A stretch of 64,000 nt of DNA from Photobacterium sp. JCM 19050 (GCA_001310455.1 BAXG01000017.1:33994-97993), one strand, 5' to 3'; shown: positions 30,838 through 39,623, counted from the stretch's first letter. Notes: generated from the letters alone by a model not told the origin. Translations and numbers: made by a program.

Positions 30838-31857
30838 TTACTCGGCAATCAGGTGAGCCGGAATATCCAGACCCTGTTCCTTGTAGTAGCGGGCTGCACC
30901 CGGGTGAAGGGGAACCGGCAGACCGGCAATGGCTTTTTCCAGTGCCATGGCTTTGGTTGCTTTGTGGATCCCGTTCAGGAATGGCAGGTTTTCATAAATG
31001 GTTTTGGTCAGCATGTAGACGTCATCGTCGCTGATGTCGTGGCGAACGGCCAGGAAGTTCGGCTGTGCGATAGTAGATACATCTTTGGTCTGGCCGGGAT
31101 AGGTATTGGCGGGAATCACAAAGCGGGTCCACAGTTTGTAACCGTTGTTTGCCTGCGCCATCTGCTCATCAGTAAAGGAAAGCAGAGTGATGTCTTCGCC
31201 CATTGCTGCAAAGGCACGGGTGACTGCACTGACAGGCACACCTGCCGGTGTGTTCATGCCTTCAATGGCACCGTTTTGTAGGGCATCAGCACTTGCGCCG
31301 TACCCCTGGAATGCCAGGTTAAAGTCATCCGGATTAACACCCAGGCCTCCCATGATGTGGCGGCCGGAACCCTCGGTGCCGGAATTTTTCTTACCGATAG
31401 AGAACTTCTTGCCTTCCAGGTTGTTGAGATCTGACACATTGCCTGACTTCGCCAGATCCGACTTCACGACAAAGTGCTCAACGTTTTGCCACAGCATGGA
31501 TACAGAGCGCAGATTTTTCTGCGGGCCGGACTGTTTCACCTTGCCTTCGCCGCTCCAGGCCCATGCACCGTACAGCCCTTGCATGATGGCGAATTGGGCC
31601 TGGTTTTCACGCAGGAGTTTTACGTTTTCACCAGACCCGGCAGAGCTTATCGCAGAGAGTGAAAACTTATGCTTGGGTTCGAGTTTCACTTTACTCAGTG
31701 TTGCCAGTGCAACACCCACCGGGTAGTAGGTGCCGCCGGTTGATGCCGTCGCCAGGATATAGCTGCGGTTTTCAGCGGCGGTTGCCATGCCGGTCGCTGA
31801 GGCAAAAAGCGCAGAGGCCAGCATTACGCGCTTAAACAGGCTTTTCGTTTTCATCAT
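30838..31857 (-). CDS. TAXI-family TRAP transporter solute receptor
   Basis: 339 residues with a signal peptide (VMLASALFASATGMATAAE) and the TAXI start YILATASTGGTYYPVGVALA, SAGSGENVKLL, FAIMQGLYGAWAWSGEGK and KKFSIGKKNSGTEGSGRHIM. It is the periplasmic binding component for the fused permease encoded 135 bases downstream. A sigma-54-type promoter (31940-31955) and a long inverted repeat (32014-32049) lie upstream, which fits control by the adjacent DctD-like activator. Confidence 0.95.
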   Translation of the reverse strand: MMKTKSLFKRVMLASALFASATGMATAAENRSYILATASTGGTYYPVGVALATLSKVKLEPKHKFSLSAISSAGSGENVKLLRENQAQFAIMQGLYGAWAWSGEGKVKQSGPQKNLRSVSMLWQNVEHFVVKSDLAKSGNVSDLNNLEGKKFSIGKKNSGTEGSGRHIMGGLGVNPDDFNLAFQGYGASADALQNGAIEGMNTPAGVPVSAVTRAFAAMGEDITLLSFTDEQMAQANNGYKLWTRFVIPANTYPGQTKDVSTIAQPNFLAVRHDISDDDVYMLTKTIYENLPFLNGIHKATKAMALEKAIAGLPVPLHPGAARYYKEQGLDIPAHLIAE

Positions 31858-31939
31858 TGTCTCCTTGGCAGGTACGAGTTATGTCGCTTTCCATAAATAA
31901 CACTTTGGTTACATTCAAACCTTGCAGTCGAACTTGATT

Positions 31940-31955
31940 AGCACGTAACGTGCCA
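31940..31955 (-). promoter_or_regulatory. Sigma-54 (-24/-12) promoter for the TAXI TRAP operon
   Basis: On the minus strand the site reads TGGCACGTTACGTGCT, with GG and GC exactly 10 bases apart, matching the TGGCAC-N5-TTGCW consensus except one base in the -12 element. Transcription would start about 12 bases further on, near 31929, leaving a leader of about 70 bases before the receptor gene. A sigma-54 activator is encoded next door. The core GCACGTAACGTGC is also a palindrome, so a repressor site cannot be excluded. Confidence 0.75.
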
Positions 31956-32013
31956 TTATTTATCTTATTGAAATATATAATTTTAATGATATTTGAGGGG
32001 TTTGGTGAGCAGG

Positions 32014-32049
32014 ATTTTGCTTATCCGGGAAAATCCGGATAAGCAAAAT
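32014..32049. promoter_or_regulatory. 15-bp perfect inverted repeat, candidate activator-binding enhancer
   Basis: ATTTTGCTTATCCGG (32014-32028) and CCGGATAAGCAAAAT (32035-32049) are exact inverted copies with a 6-base spacer. It lies about 60-95 bases upstream of the sigma-54 promoter, a usual position for NtrC/DctD-type enhancer sites. A related half site, TTGCTTATTGGG, occurs near 32159. It could also act as an end hairpin for the upstream activator gene, but no T run follows on that strand. Confidence 0.6.
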
Positions 32050-32193
32050 TTTGCCGATGGAAGCGTAAGGAGATGACGACGTTGATGCCGAAAATACGGG
32101 CGTTTTTCCAGGGTGGTGTATGAGATCCCGTTTTTCGCCGAATTCAATCGGCAAGATCTTGCTTATTGGGCTTGCCGCACTTTCTCCCGCCGG

Positions 32194-33539
32194 TCAGGTG
32201 TAATCGTTACGGTTAAGGCCGTGTTTTTGCATCTTCTGGTTAAGGGTCCGGCGCGGCAGGTCAAGTTCATCCATGATTGCCTGAATATGACCTTTGTGGC
32301 GGGTAAGTGCTTCCTGCAAAATCTGACGCTCTACATTTTGGATCTGGATGGCAAGAGGCAGACGCCTTTGGCTGGGAGAGGCAATGCTGTCCGGCCCAGT
32401 CGCCAGAATTTCGCCTACAGAAACATTGTTCTCCAAGGCAAACCGGGTTGCGATGTTCCTGAGCTCCCGGACATTACCCGGCCAGTGATAGGCAAGCAGG
32501 GTTTCCTGGTCGTTGGCGCTGGCCGACCGGTCCGGGTTTTGTTCCCGCACAAAATGGTCGAACAAAAGCAGGATATCCTCACCCCGTTCCCGAAGGGCGG
32601 GATATAGAGCTGAGATACGTTGAGCCGGTAAAAAAGGTCCTGACGAAACGAAATGTGATCTTTAAGATCTTCCTTGGCGGCGGCAATACAGCGGATATCA
32701 ATCTGAATCTGTTGGTTGGCACCGACCCGCTCAACCGTGTGTTCCTGCAAAGCGCGCAGCACCTTGATTTGCATGCTGACCGGCATACTTTCAATTTCAT
32801 CCAGAAAGACACTGCCTCTGTTCGCGTGTTCCAGTTTACCGATTCGCCGCTTTGCCGCTCCGGTAAACGCACCGGCTTCATGGCCGAACAGTTCGCTTTC
32901 AAACAAGTTTTCGGGAATGGCTGCGCAGTTAATGGCAACAAATTCTGCTTTGTTGCGGCTGCTGTATCGGTGAAGGCTTTGAGCCACCAATTCCTTACCG
33001 CTCCCGGTCTCGCCGTAAATAATGACATTGGTGTCCATGTCTGCGACTTTGAGTATCTGGTCACGCAGGCGACGGATAGCGGGGCTTTGGCCGACAAGCT
33101 GTTTTTCCAGCCCTTCAAGCTGGCTGAGGTAGTGCTGCCGCTCGGTTTGATCTTCGCTTTGACGGCGGACCAGCAAGGCATTCTCAACGGTCTCGTTCAG
33201 GCGCTTCGGATCAAAGGGCTTTTCAATGAAATCGAAAGCACCCAACCGAAGGGCTTTGACCGCCATGTCGATATCACCGTGACCGGTAATCAGGATAACC
33301 GGCAAATCAGGAATGACCTGCTGCATCTCTTGCAGCAGCAACACGCCATCGTGATCACCCAGTTTGACATCGCTGATAACGATGCCGGAAAAATCCGGGG
33401 TAAGGGCATCCAAGGCGGCAAACCCGGTCTCACAACTGGTTACATTGAATCCGGCCAGTTCCAGCCATTGCGCTGTCGCCTGACGCACTATGGCATCATC
33501 TTCCACCAACAGCACATCACCGCGTGTTTGCTCGCTCAT
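32194..33539 (-). CDS. DctD-like sigma-54-dependent response regulator (frameshifted in this sequence)
   Basis: About 448 residues: receiver domain (LLVEDDAIVRQ, phosphorylated Asp in VISDVKLGDHDG, Lys in FIEKPFDPKRL), AAA+ domain (Walker A GETGSGKELVAQ, sigma-54 contact loop GAFTGA, Walker B SVFLDEI) and a Fis-type helix-turn-helix (LDLPRRTLNQKMQKHGL). A missing C at 32595-32597 on the coding strand breaks the frame; restored it reads PPLRERGEDILLLFDHF. It is the presumed partner of the DctB-like kinase at 26429 and the activator of the TAXI TRAP genes lying between them. Confidence 0.94.
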
Positions 33540-33916
33540 CCTTTGCCTTTTGATTTCCGGTTCTTTTTCCTATTTCAGCGCTACAGGATGCACTTTGGCA
33601 AGTGCAATTTTCCAACTTGCGGGGTCGGTGTATGGATTGGGAAAGTCGTGGATTAAAACAGAGAAGAAAGAAATCTGAAATAAATACGAAATAGGGTGTG
33701 TTAATTTTAAAACTTTTGTCTCTGCCAGGTTATAAAAATCAGTTCTGGTAAACAACGCTAAATAAAGAAGCCGGTAACTAAACAATCACAGCGATGAAAT
33801 ATAAGGCTTCAATACTGCATAGCGTGATTTGACAATAATTAATCCTGTTTATTTTTCTGAAATATATCGAGTGTCGTTCAGAAAAATAGGCAATATTACA
33901 CTGGGTGGTAAAAAAC
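33540..33916. other. Divergent intergenic region with an inverted repeat near tatB
   Basis: About 375 AT-rich bases between the dctD-like gene (minus) and tatB (plus). TATTTTTCTGAA (33850-33861) and TTCAGAAAAATA (33878-33889) form a 12-bp perfect inverted repeat with a 16-base loop, ending 28 bases before the tatB start. It could be an operator or a leader hairpin. No small gene is supported. Confidence 0.5.
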
Positions 33917-34339
33917 GTGTTCGATTTAGGCTTGGAGGAATTGTTTATCGTTTCTCTGTTGGCATTTCTGATTATTGGACCAAAAGATTTACCCAAGTTT
34001 TTTGAAATTTTCAGAAAGATAAGCAGCAAACTCCGAAAGCTCTACCAGTTTACCAAAGGCGGGATTGCGCAGTTGGAGCGTGAAGTTTCGCAGTCTGACG
34101 GCAATCAGGCCAAACCTACATGGGAGAAATGGTTGCCCGATGAATTGCGTCATCTGCCCGATGATTTTGCCCCCGGTTCCTGCTCACCTGATTATCACCA
34201 GCAACGTAAAAGTGACGTGGAAGCAGTTCGCACCCGATATCACGAGCAAAATACAAATTCTGCTAACCCCGGTCCTGAAAACAATGAAAACAATGAAAAC
34301 AATGAAAACAATGAGGACAATGGGGGACAGCGTTCATGA
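33917..34339 (+). CDS. tatB: Sec-independent (Tat) translocase protein TatB
   Basis: About 140 residues. GTG 33917 gives the TatB-like start MFDLGLEELFIVSLLAFLII, followed by GPKDLPKFF and an amphipathic helix, the classic TatA/B hairpin; a GTG 4 codons earlier is possible. The C-terminal third is hydrophilic and ends in a repeated Glu-Asn-Asn tract. It overlaps tatC (ATGA), and no tatA is seen here, so TatA would come from another locus. The genes downstream encode a protein with a twin-arginine signal, a likely substrate. Confidence 0.9.
   Translation: MFDLGLEELFIVSLLAFLIIGPKDLPKFFEIFRKISSKLRKLYQFTKGGIAQLEREVSQSDGNQAKPTWEKWLPDELRHLPDDFAPGSCSPDYHQQRKSDVEAVRTRYHEQNTNSANPGPENNENNENNENNEDNGGQRS
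34277..34321 (+). repeat. 9-bp tandem repeat in the tatB tail
   Basis: Four exact copies of GAAAACAAT and one diverged copy (GAGGACAAT) encode an ENN repeat at the TatB C-terminus. The unit is a multiple of 3, so copy-number change would keep the frame. Confidence 0.85.
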
Positions 34340-35133
34340 GCCGGGAATCCTCCAAAAGCCCGGAGCTCGAAGCGTCAAGGGCGCCGCTGCTGAACCATTT
34401 GCTGGAAATACGCCGCAGGTTGATGCTCTGTTTTCTGTTTTTCATTGTGGTTTTTATTGTTGCTTATACCTATTCGGCAGAAGTTTATCAGTATTTAACC
34501 GCCCCATTGGTGGATGTGTTTGGTGAAGACAGCGGCCGGAGAATGATTTACACCGGGTTGCATGAGGCCTTTTTTACCTATATGAAACTGGCCTTTTTCA
34601 CAGCCATGTTTGCCAGTTTGCCGTTGTTGCTTATACAGCTTTGGTGCTTCATTGCCCCCGGGCTCTACCGCAGTGAGAGGAAGGCTTACTCCCCGGTATT
34701 TCTGGTGACACCGGTGCTCTTTGTTGCCGGGGCCGGGTTGGCGTTTTATGTGGTGATGCCTCTGGCGTGGGAATTTTTCATCTCGTTCGAGATGCCGCAG
34801 CAATCGGGAGAAGCATTAAAAGTTGAGCTTGAGGCAAGGGTCAGCGAATACCTGAATTTGGTCATCAAAATGTTGCTTGCATTTGGCCTCAGTTTTGAAC
34901 TGCCAGTGCTCTTCTACGTGATGGCGAAAGTGGGTGTGTTATCCGTGGAAGATCTTATTCAATACCGAAAACATGCCATAGTCATTATATTTCTTATTGC
35001 TGCATTTGTTACGCCGCCGGATATTATTTCTCAATTTTCATTGGGCATTCCGTTGGTGTTGCTGTATGAAATTTCGATATTTATATTGAAAAGAATGAAC
35101 CGGGAATTTAATGAAAGACAGCTTGTTGAGTAA
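34336..35133 (+). CDS. tatC: Sec-independent (Tat) translocase protein TatC
   Basis: 265 residues with six predicted helices. TatC signatures are LLNHLLEIRRRL at the N-terminus (signal-binding region), the helix LAFFTAMFASLPLLLIQLWCF followed by FIAPGLYRSERK, and FVTPPDIISQ before the last helices. Translation is coupled to tatB through the ATGA overlap. With TatB it forms the receptor for twin-arginine signal peptides, such as that of the PhoX-like protein encoded 140 bases downstream. Confidence 0.96.
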   Translation: MSRESSKSPELEASRAPLLNHLLEIRRRLMLCFLFFIVVFIVAYTYSAEVYQYLTAPLVDVFGEDSGRRMIYTGLHEAFFTYMKLAFFTAMFASLPLLLIQLWCFIAPGLYRSERKAYSPVFLVTPVLFVAGAGLAFYVVMPLAWEFFISFEMPQQSGEALKVELEARVSEYLNLVIKMLLAFGLSFELPVLFYVMAKVGVLSVEDLIQYRKHAIVIIFLIAAFVTPPDIISQFSLGIPLVLLYEISIFILKRMNREFNERQLVE

Positions 35134-35275
35134 TAAAAAGAGTAAATCAAGCAACGTCAGAAAATAATGGAATTCTAAATAAATAAGATTCCCTCACTTA
35201 ATGGGGAAGGGTGTTTTATGCCCATTGTTTGTCAATCAGAACTATCAACCTGGAATTGTCTTAAAAGGAATGATC

Positions 35276-36730
35276 ATGAGCAACGAAATAAATGCACTGT
35301 TGCCTGACAACGGTGAGGAAATCAAACCGACGTTTAACCGTCGTGAAGTGTTGAAAGGTACCTCAATTGCTGCCGCCAGTGCCGCATTTGCTGCGATTTC
35401 AACTCAGGCAAGGGCAGCCAGCCTGCCATACACGGACACCTACGGTCCGCTGGCTCCGGTTGCTGACCAGGCAACCGGCCTTTTCCTGTTGTCACTGCCT
35501 GAAGGCTTTACCTACACCAGCTTTGGCTGGACCGGGCAAACCCAGGCAGACGGTTTACCAACGCCAACAGACCATGACGGCATGGCTGTAGTGGCATCAA
35601 AAGGTAATGTTGTTGCCTGGTGCGTAACCATGAGCTGTCACAGGGTGAAAGCTCAAAGTGTTCTCCACGCAGCGGTCGCGGTATCTACAATGCTTCCCAG
35701 TATGGCGGCACAACCAACCTGATGTTTGATGTGGTCAATGGCCGCTTCCTCTCTTCTTACAACAGCCTTGGCGGCACCATCCGCAACTGTGCAGGTGGCC
35801 CGACACCTTGGGGTACCTGGCTGTCATGCGAAGAAACATTTAACACCTGGGGACAGGGCCCGGATGGCTTCAACCACGGCTACGTTTTCGAAGTGCCGGG
35901 ATTTGGCCTTTCAGACGGTCAGCCAATCCGCGAAATGGGCCGTTTCTACCATGAGGCGGCGGCTGTTGATCCGGCAACCGGTTACGTTTACCAGACGGAA
36001 GACCGCGGCGCATCGGCATTCTACAAGTTTGTCCCTTCCGGCCAATGGGGCGACCTGAAATCCGGCGGTACTCTCTATGCGATGGTACTGAATGAGACCG
36101 ACCGCCTGGATACCCGCGGCGGTCAGGTGGAAGGCACAGTCTGGACGGTTACCTGGCAGGAAGTGGCTGACCCTGATGCGGTCAACGAAAGCTGCTACAA
36201 CCAGGCGTTCAAGGCAGCGACATTTGAGCGCGGTGAAGGCTGTTGGTATGACGACGGCAAGATTTATTTCTGCTCAACGTCTGGTGGCGCTGCGTCTCTG
36301 GGTCAGATCTTCTGTTACGACCCGCGCAAAGAAACCGTGACCATCCTTTTCGAATCGACTTCCAGTGATGAAGTTAACGGCCCTGACAATATTGCAGTCA
36401 GCCCGCGTGGCAACATCCTGATGTGTGAGGATGGCAGTTCCAATCCAAAGCGCCTTGTCGCTTGACGCAGGCAGGAAACACCTTTGTTTTCGCGAGAACA
36501 ACATTGCGCTCGATCAGGGTGATCTCAGCACCATTGACGCGGTTTACCCGGGTACCAAAACCAACTTCTGGGATCGCGTCGGTGAGAGCACGGACGGCTC
36601 AGCCCGTCGCAGCTTTACCAGCCGTGAGTGGGCGGGAGCCTGCTTCTATGGACGTTGGTTGTTCGTCAATATTCAGTCTCCCGGCGTCACTTTTGCCATC
36701 ACCGGCCCTTGGGAAAAGGGTGCGTTGTAA
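35276..36730 (+). CDS. PhoX-like (DUF839) Tat-exported protein (three frameshifts in this sequence)
   Basis: About 485 residues. The N-terminus carries a twin-arginine signal (FNRREVLKGTSIAAASAAFAA) and ATG 35276 has AAGGA about 7 bases upstream. The body matches the PhoX/DUF839 family: NHELSQGE, GGTIRNCAGGPTPWGTWLSCEE, EDRGASAFYKFVP, GPDNIAVSPRGNILMCEDG. Breaks at 35619 (G), 36460 (G) and 36496 (A) each need one base and recover AWVRNHELS, KRLVGLTQAGNTFVFAR and ARNNIALDQGDLS. PhoX members are calcium/iron phosphatases, but many DUF839 proteins have other or unknown roles, so phosphatase activity is only possible. It follows tatBC and precedes a PEP-CTERM gene. Confidence 0.9.
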
Positions 36731-36753
36731 GCCGGATTAACAAGGAGGAAAAC

Positions 36754-37308
36754 ATGAGCATATTAAAGGCAGCCTTTGCCGGCATTCTGCTTTGTTTCAG
36801 CGCATTTTCTCAGGCGGGCATCATCCCGCTTGGTGGTGCAGGGACATTCAGCGGTTCTGTCACCGGTGACAGTGGCTGGGCGTTGGAAAACCCGCAGGGC
36901 GTGGACTTTTGGACTTTCGATGTGAAGTATGAAACCGAGCTTTCAGCGTCGGCGACAAGTGCCCTTATTGCTATGGGTGTCAGCCTGTTTGAGGGTACGG
37001 TGACTAACCCGAACCTGCCAAGTTTCAGCAATAATGCGGATTTTACCGACCTGTTTGGCAACCTTACTTATATCGCGAGCTCGTCTGCTGTACCGGGGTT
37101 GGGGGGCAGCATTGCCAACATTTTGCTGGCACCGGGTGCGTACACTCTGATTACAGGCGGAAATAATGGTGGGTTTGGTTTTGACTTCACTGCTTATAAC
37201 TACCAGTTGGATCTGGCGCTGACGACCATCTCGGAGCCACCGCTTCTTGCTATCTTTCTGGCGGGCGCAACCGGCCTGGTTGCCAGCCGCCGTAGAAAAG
37301 TGAAATAA
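36754..37308 (+). CDS. PEP-CTERM sorting domain protein
   Basis: 184 residues with a signal peptide (ILLCFSAFSQAG) and a C-terminal PEP-CTERM-type sorting signal: SEPPLLAIFLAGATGLVASR followed by a basic tail. Such proteins are processed by an exosortase and released or anchored outside. ATG 36754 has AAGGAGG 6 bases upstream. It lies 23 bases after the PhoX-like gene, so the two are probably co-transcribed. The central region is Gly/Ser/Asn-rich without a domain I recognise. The exosortase is not in this window. Confidence 0.85.
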   Translation: MSILKAAFAGILLCFSAFSQAGIIPLGGAGTFSGSVTGDSGWALENPQGVDFWTFDVKYETELSASATSALIAMGVSLFEGTVTNPNLPSFSNNADFTDLFGNLTYIASSSAVPGLGGSIANILLAPGAYTLITGGNNGGFGFDFTAYNYQLDLALTTISEPPLLAIFLAGATGLVASRRRKVK

Positions 37309-37320
37309 CCCTGTCCTTTC

Positions 37321-37345
37321 AGCGGCCTGCGGGCCGCTTTTTTAC
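37321..37345. terminator. Terminator between PEP-CTERM and LOG genes
   Basis: AGCGGCC (37321-37327) pairs with GGCCGCT (37332-37338), followed by a run of T. It lies 12 bases after the PEP-CTERM stop and touches the convergent LOG gene end. Confidence 0.85.
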
Positions 37346-37902
37346 TCCCACTTGTTTCCCGGAGGCTTGTAGGCGGCCAGTTTGTCAACCAATGCTTCCG
37401 GTGAATCAGCCAGCACCAACATGTCAGCCATTTCCGCTTTCAGGAACCCTGCTTCAACCATGTTATTGACCATACCAAGCAGAGGCTCCCAGTAGCCATC
37501 AGTGTTATAAAATGCACAAGGCTTGTTGTGGTAGCCAAGCTGTGCCCAGGTCCAGGCTTCAAATATTTCTTCCAGCGTCCCCGCCCCACCGGGCAGGGCG
37601 ACAAATGCATCAGCCAGGTCAGCCATTTTTGCTTTTCGCTCGTGCATGTCGCTGACGACAAAAAGCTCAGTCACGCCGGTATGCGCCAACTCTTTTTCTT
37701 TCAGGCGTTCAGGAATAACCCCATACACTTTCCCGCCGTGTGCCATGGCTGCATCAGCAACGGTTCCCATCAGGCCAACCTTGCCGCCACCGTAAACGAC
37801 ATCTATGCCGTTTTGGGCGAGGTACTTTCCGAGTTTTCGCGTTTCTTCAACATACTCAGGATGGTTACCGCTACTGGCACCACAAAAAATGGCAATTTTC
37901 AT
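37342..37902 (-). CDS. LOG-family protein (TIGR00730 type)
   Basis: 186 residues with the LOG signatures GGGKVGLMG and PGGAGTLEE. Family members hydrolyse nucleoside 5'-monophosphates to free base and ribose phosphate (as in cytokinin activation); the physiological substrate in this organism is unknown. ATG 37902 (MKIAIFCGASSG) is preferred to the longer TTG start at 37917, which has no clear ribosome site. It stands alone, convergent with the PEP-CTERM gene. Confidence 0.93.
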   Translation of the reverse strand: MKIAIFCGASSGNHPEYVEETRKLGKYLAQNGIDVVYGGGKVGLMGTVADAAMAHGGKVYGVIPERLKEKELAHTGVTELFVVSDMHERKAKMADLADAFVALPGGAGTLEEIFEAWTWAQLGYHNKPCAFYNTDGYWEPLLGMVNNMVEAGFLKAEMADMLVLADSPEALVDKLAAYKPPGNKWE

Positions 37903-37967
37903 TTCAGCTTCCCGCAAGACAATCCAATCGCTTTAAGCTAAGCCATTCTTTGCTCTGCGGCAATGAA

Positions 37968-38522
37968 CTAAAGTGCTGACTCGATCAGGTTGGTGATTTT
38001 GCTGTCAGTTGGAGACGTGCTGCTGGAGAACACCGCCAGCGGTACACCGTTACGGTCGACGACATACTTGAAGAAATTCCAGCGTGGGGCGACACCGGTT
38101 GATGCCTTCAGGGCTTTAAACACCGGATTGCTGCCTTCTCCTTTGATGCTGGACCGGCTCATCATCGGAAAGGTAACGCCGTAGTCCAGATAGCAGACTT
38201 TGGCTGTGTTGGCCTCGCTTCCCCTGTCCTGCCGGAAGTCATTGGAGGGAAATCCGATAACCGTAAAGCCCCGGTCTTTGTAGGTGTTGTAAAGGGTTTC
38301 CAGCCCGGAGAGCTGCGGGGTGAAGCCACACTGGCTGGCGGTGTTGACGATAAGCAAGACGTTGCCCTGGAACGCTTCACAAAGGCTCACGGTTTCGACC
38401 GAGTTCAGTTTTGTCTGGGAATGGTTGAGAAGCGCCGGGCATTCTTTTGCAGATGCTGTGAAGGGCACTGTAGAAACCACTGCAAGCAGAAGTAGCGGCA
38501 ACATAAGTTTTGCTGAAATCAT
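37968..38522 (-). CDS. Exported glutathione peroxidase-family protein
   Basis: 184 residues. A signal peptide (LMLPLLLLAVVSTVPFTASA) is followed by the glutathione peroxidase fold: peroxidatic Cys in NTASQCGFTPQ, GFPSNDF and WNFFKYVVDRNG with the conserved Trp and Asn. A second Cys (KVCYLDYG) may act as the resolving residue, as in thioredoxin-dependent members. Most bacterial homologs are cytoplasmic, so export to the periplasm is notable. It probably reduces lipid or hydrogen peroxides there. Confidence 0.93.
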   Translation of the reverse strand: MISAKLMLPLLLLAVVSTVPFTASAKECPALLNHSQTKLNSVETVSLCEAFQGNVLLIVNTASQCGFTPQLSGLETLYNTYKDRGFTVIGFPSNDFRQDRGSEANTAKVCYLDYGVTFPMMSRSSIKGEGSNPVFKALKASTGVAPRWNFFKYVVDRNGVPLAVFSSSTSPTDSKITNLIESAL

Positions 38523-38661
38523 GAGTAATCCTCGGTTTTATCGGGTACCCATTGGGTTACGCGTGTCGGCTCAGTCTGGCTCATTCCGTTGCGTTTTGCT
38601 GTTACATACATGGATCAAAAAAGCGGCCATGATGGCCGCCTACGGGTACTTGTTTAACCTG

Positions 38662-39450
38662 TCAGTGATCGGTCCGGTTTTTTTCATTACTTTGAATCAG
38701 GTCAGAAAGCTCGTCGGCAGCTTTACGCATCTCGCCGATATGGTCCATCAGGTGGGCGGCGGACTTTCGTGTAACCGGTGCATGACAGAACAGGCAGGCG
38801 AACAGCTTGCCGTTACTGTTCTTTATCGGCACAGCAATCGCAGACATGCCATCGACAAATTCTTCATTATCAATACCAATTTGCGTCTGTTTGATAGAGA
38901 GCAACTGCTCTTCCAACGCGTTAGGTTCAGTAACGGTATTCTTGCTCAATTGCTCAAGCGGCAGGTTTTTCAAGATTGCACGGCGGCGGGCATCGGGCAG
39001 GGTACTCAGGTAGAGCTTTCCACTTGCCGTGCACCAAACCGGTGTCCGGCTGCCAATAGGAAGGTGAACGCGCAGCGGCCAGTTGGCCTCAATACGGTCG
39101 TAGTAAATCATTTCAGTACCATCCGGGATGGCGATACCACAGGTTTCACCTATTTCGTTTGACAGACGTTCAAGAATCGCGCGGCGCAGCGCCTTATACC
39201 GGCTGGAGTACAACACACCTAAGGCAACATTATGGAAGCGGTCGCCGGGAACCAGGTTGCCTCGCATGTTGGTGTATAGCCACCCTTCTTCCTGGAGGGT
39301 GTTAACCAAACGGTGAGCGGTTGGTTTCGGAATATCCAGAAGATGGCCCAAATCGGTGGGTGACATTGGCTGCTCGCAGTTGGATACAGCTTCGAGAATT
39401 TCCAGAACGCGGATGATGGAGGATCCTTTCTCGCGCTTATTATCTGTCAT
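38662..39450 (-). CDS. IclR-family transcriptional regulator
   Basis: 262 residues with a winged helix (SSIIRVLEILEAVSN, LGHLLDIPKPTAHRLVNTLQEEGWL) and the IclR effector domain (ETCGIAIPDGTEMIYYDRIE, GSRTPVWCTASGKLYLSTL, GIDNEEFVDGMSAIAVPI). ATG 39450 gives the N-terminus MTDNKREKGSSIIR; the longer frame to 39525 crosses an inverted repeat. It lies downstream of the aldehyde and alcohol dehydrogenase genes in the same direction and probably controls them. Confidence 0.93.
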   Translation of the reverse strand: MTDNKREKGSSIIRVLEILEAVSNCEQPMSPTDLGHLLDIPKPTAHRLVNTLQEEGWLYTNMRGNLVPGDRFHNVALGVLYSSRYKALRRAILERLSNEIGETCGIAIPDGTEMIYYDRIEANWPLRVHLPIGSRTPVWCTASGKLYLSTLPDARRRAILKNLPLEQLSKNTVTEPNALEEQLLSIKQTQIGIDNEEFVDGMSAIAVPIKNSNGKLFACLFCHAPVTRKSAAHLMDHIGEMRKAADELSDLIQSNEKNRTDH

Positions 39451-39489
39451 AGTGTGTTTGCTTTCCGTATTTGTTACGCCCCAAAAGCC

Positions 39490-39604
39490 GGGCAGAATAT
39501 ACCGACTGATACCAAGCCGAATCACAAAGGAATGAATTCTGTTGGTATAAGGACGTGCCTGTCATGGTTTTAACCCACTCAACACGTCCTTGTATATTCT
39601 GCCC
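39490..39604. repeat. Nested, interrupted inverted repeat (possible small mobile-type element)
   Basis: The right arm (39583-39604, CACGTCCTT then GTATATTCTGCCC) is matched by a left arm split in two: GGGCAGAATATAC at 39490-39502 and AAGGACGTG at 39549-39557, all exact. The 46 bases that split the left arm carry their own inverted ends, ATACCAA (39509-39515) and TTGGTAT (39542-39548). This looks like a palindromic repeat invaded by a second small repeat. It lies between mmsA and the IclR gene. Confidence 0.6.
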
Positions 39605-39623
39605 TATTTTACTCAAATGGGGA

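Larger units (their letters stand above)
31858..32193. other. Intergenic region between TAXI receptor gene and dctD-like gene
   Basis: 336 bases holding the sigma-54 promoter and the inverted repeat described separately. The rest is AT-rich with no coding potential that I can support. Confidence 0.6.

Noticed and set aside
31940..31955. The palindrome as a simple repressor operator
   Set aside because: The exact GG-N10-GC spacing and the adjacent sigma-54 activator gene make a -24/-12 promoter the better reading, though not the only one.
32655..33656. A 333-codon plus-strand open frame opposite the dctD-like gene
   Set aside because: It is antisense to a fully conserved response regulator and resembles no protein family.
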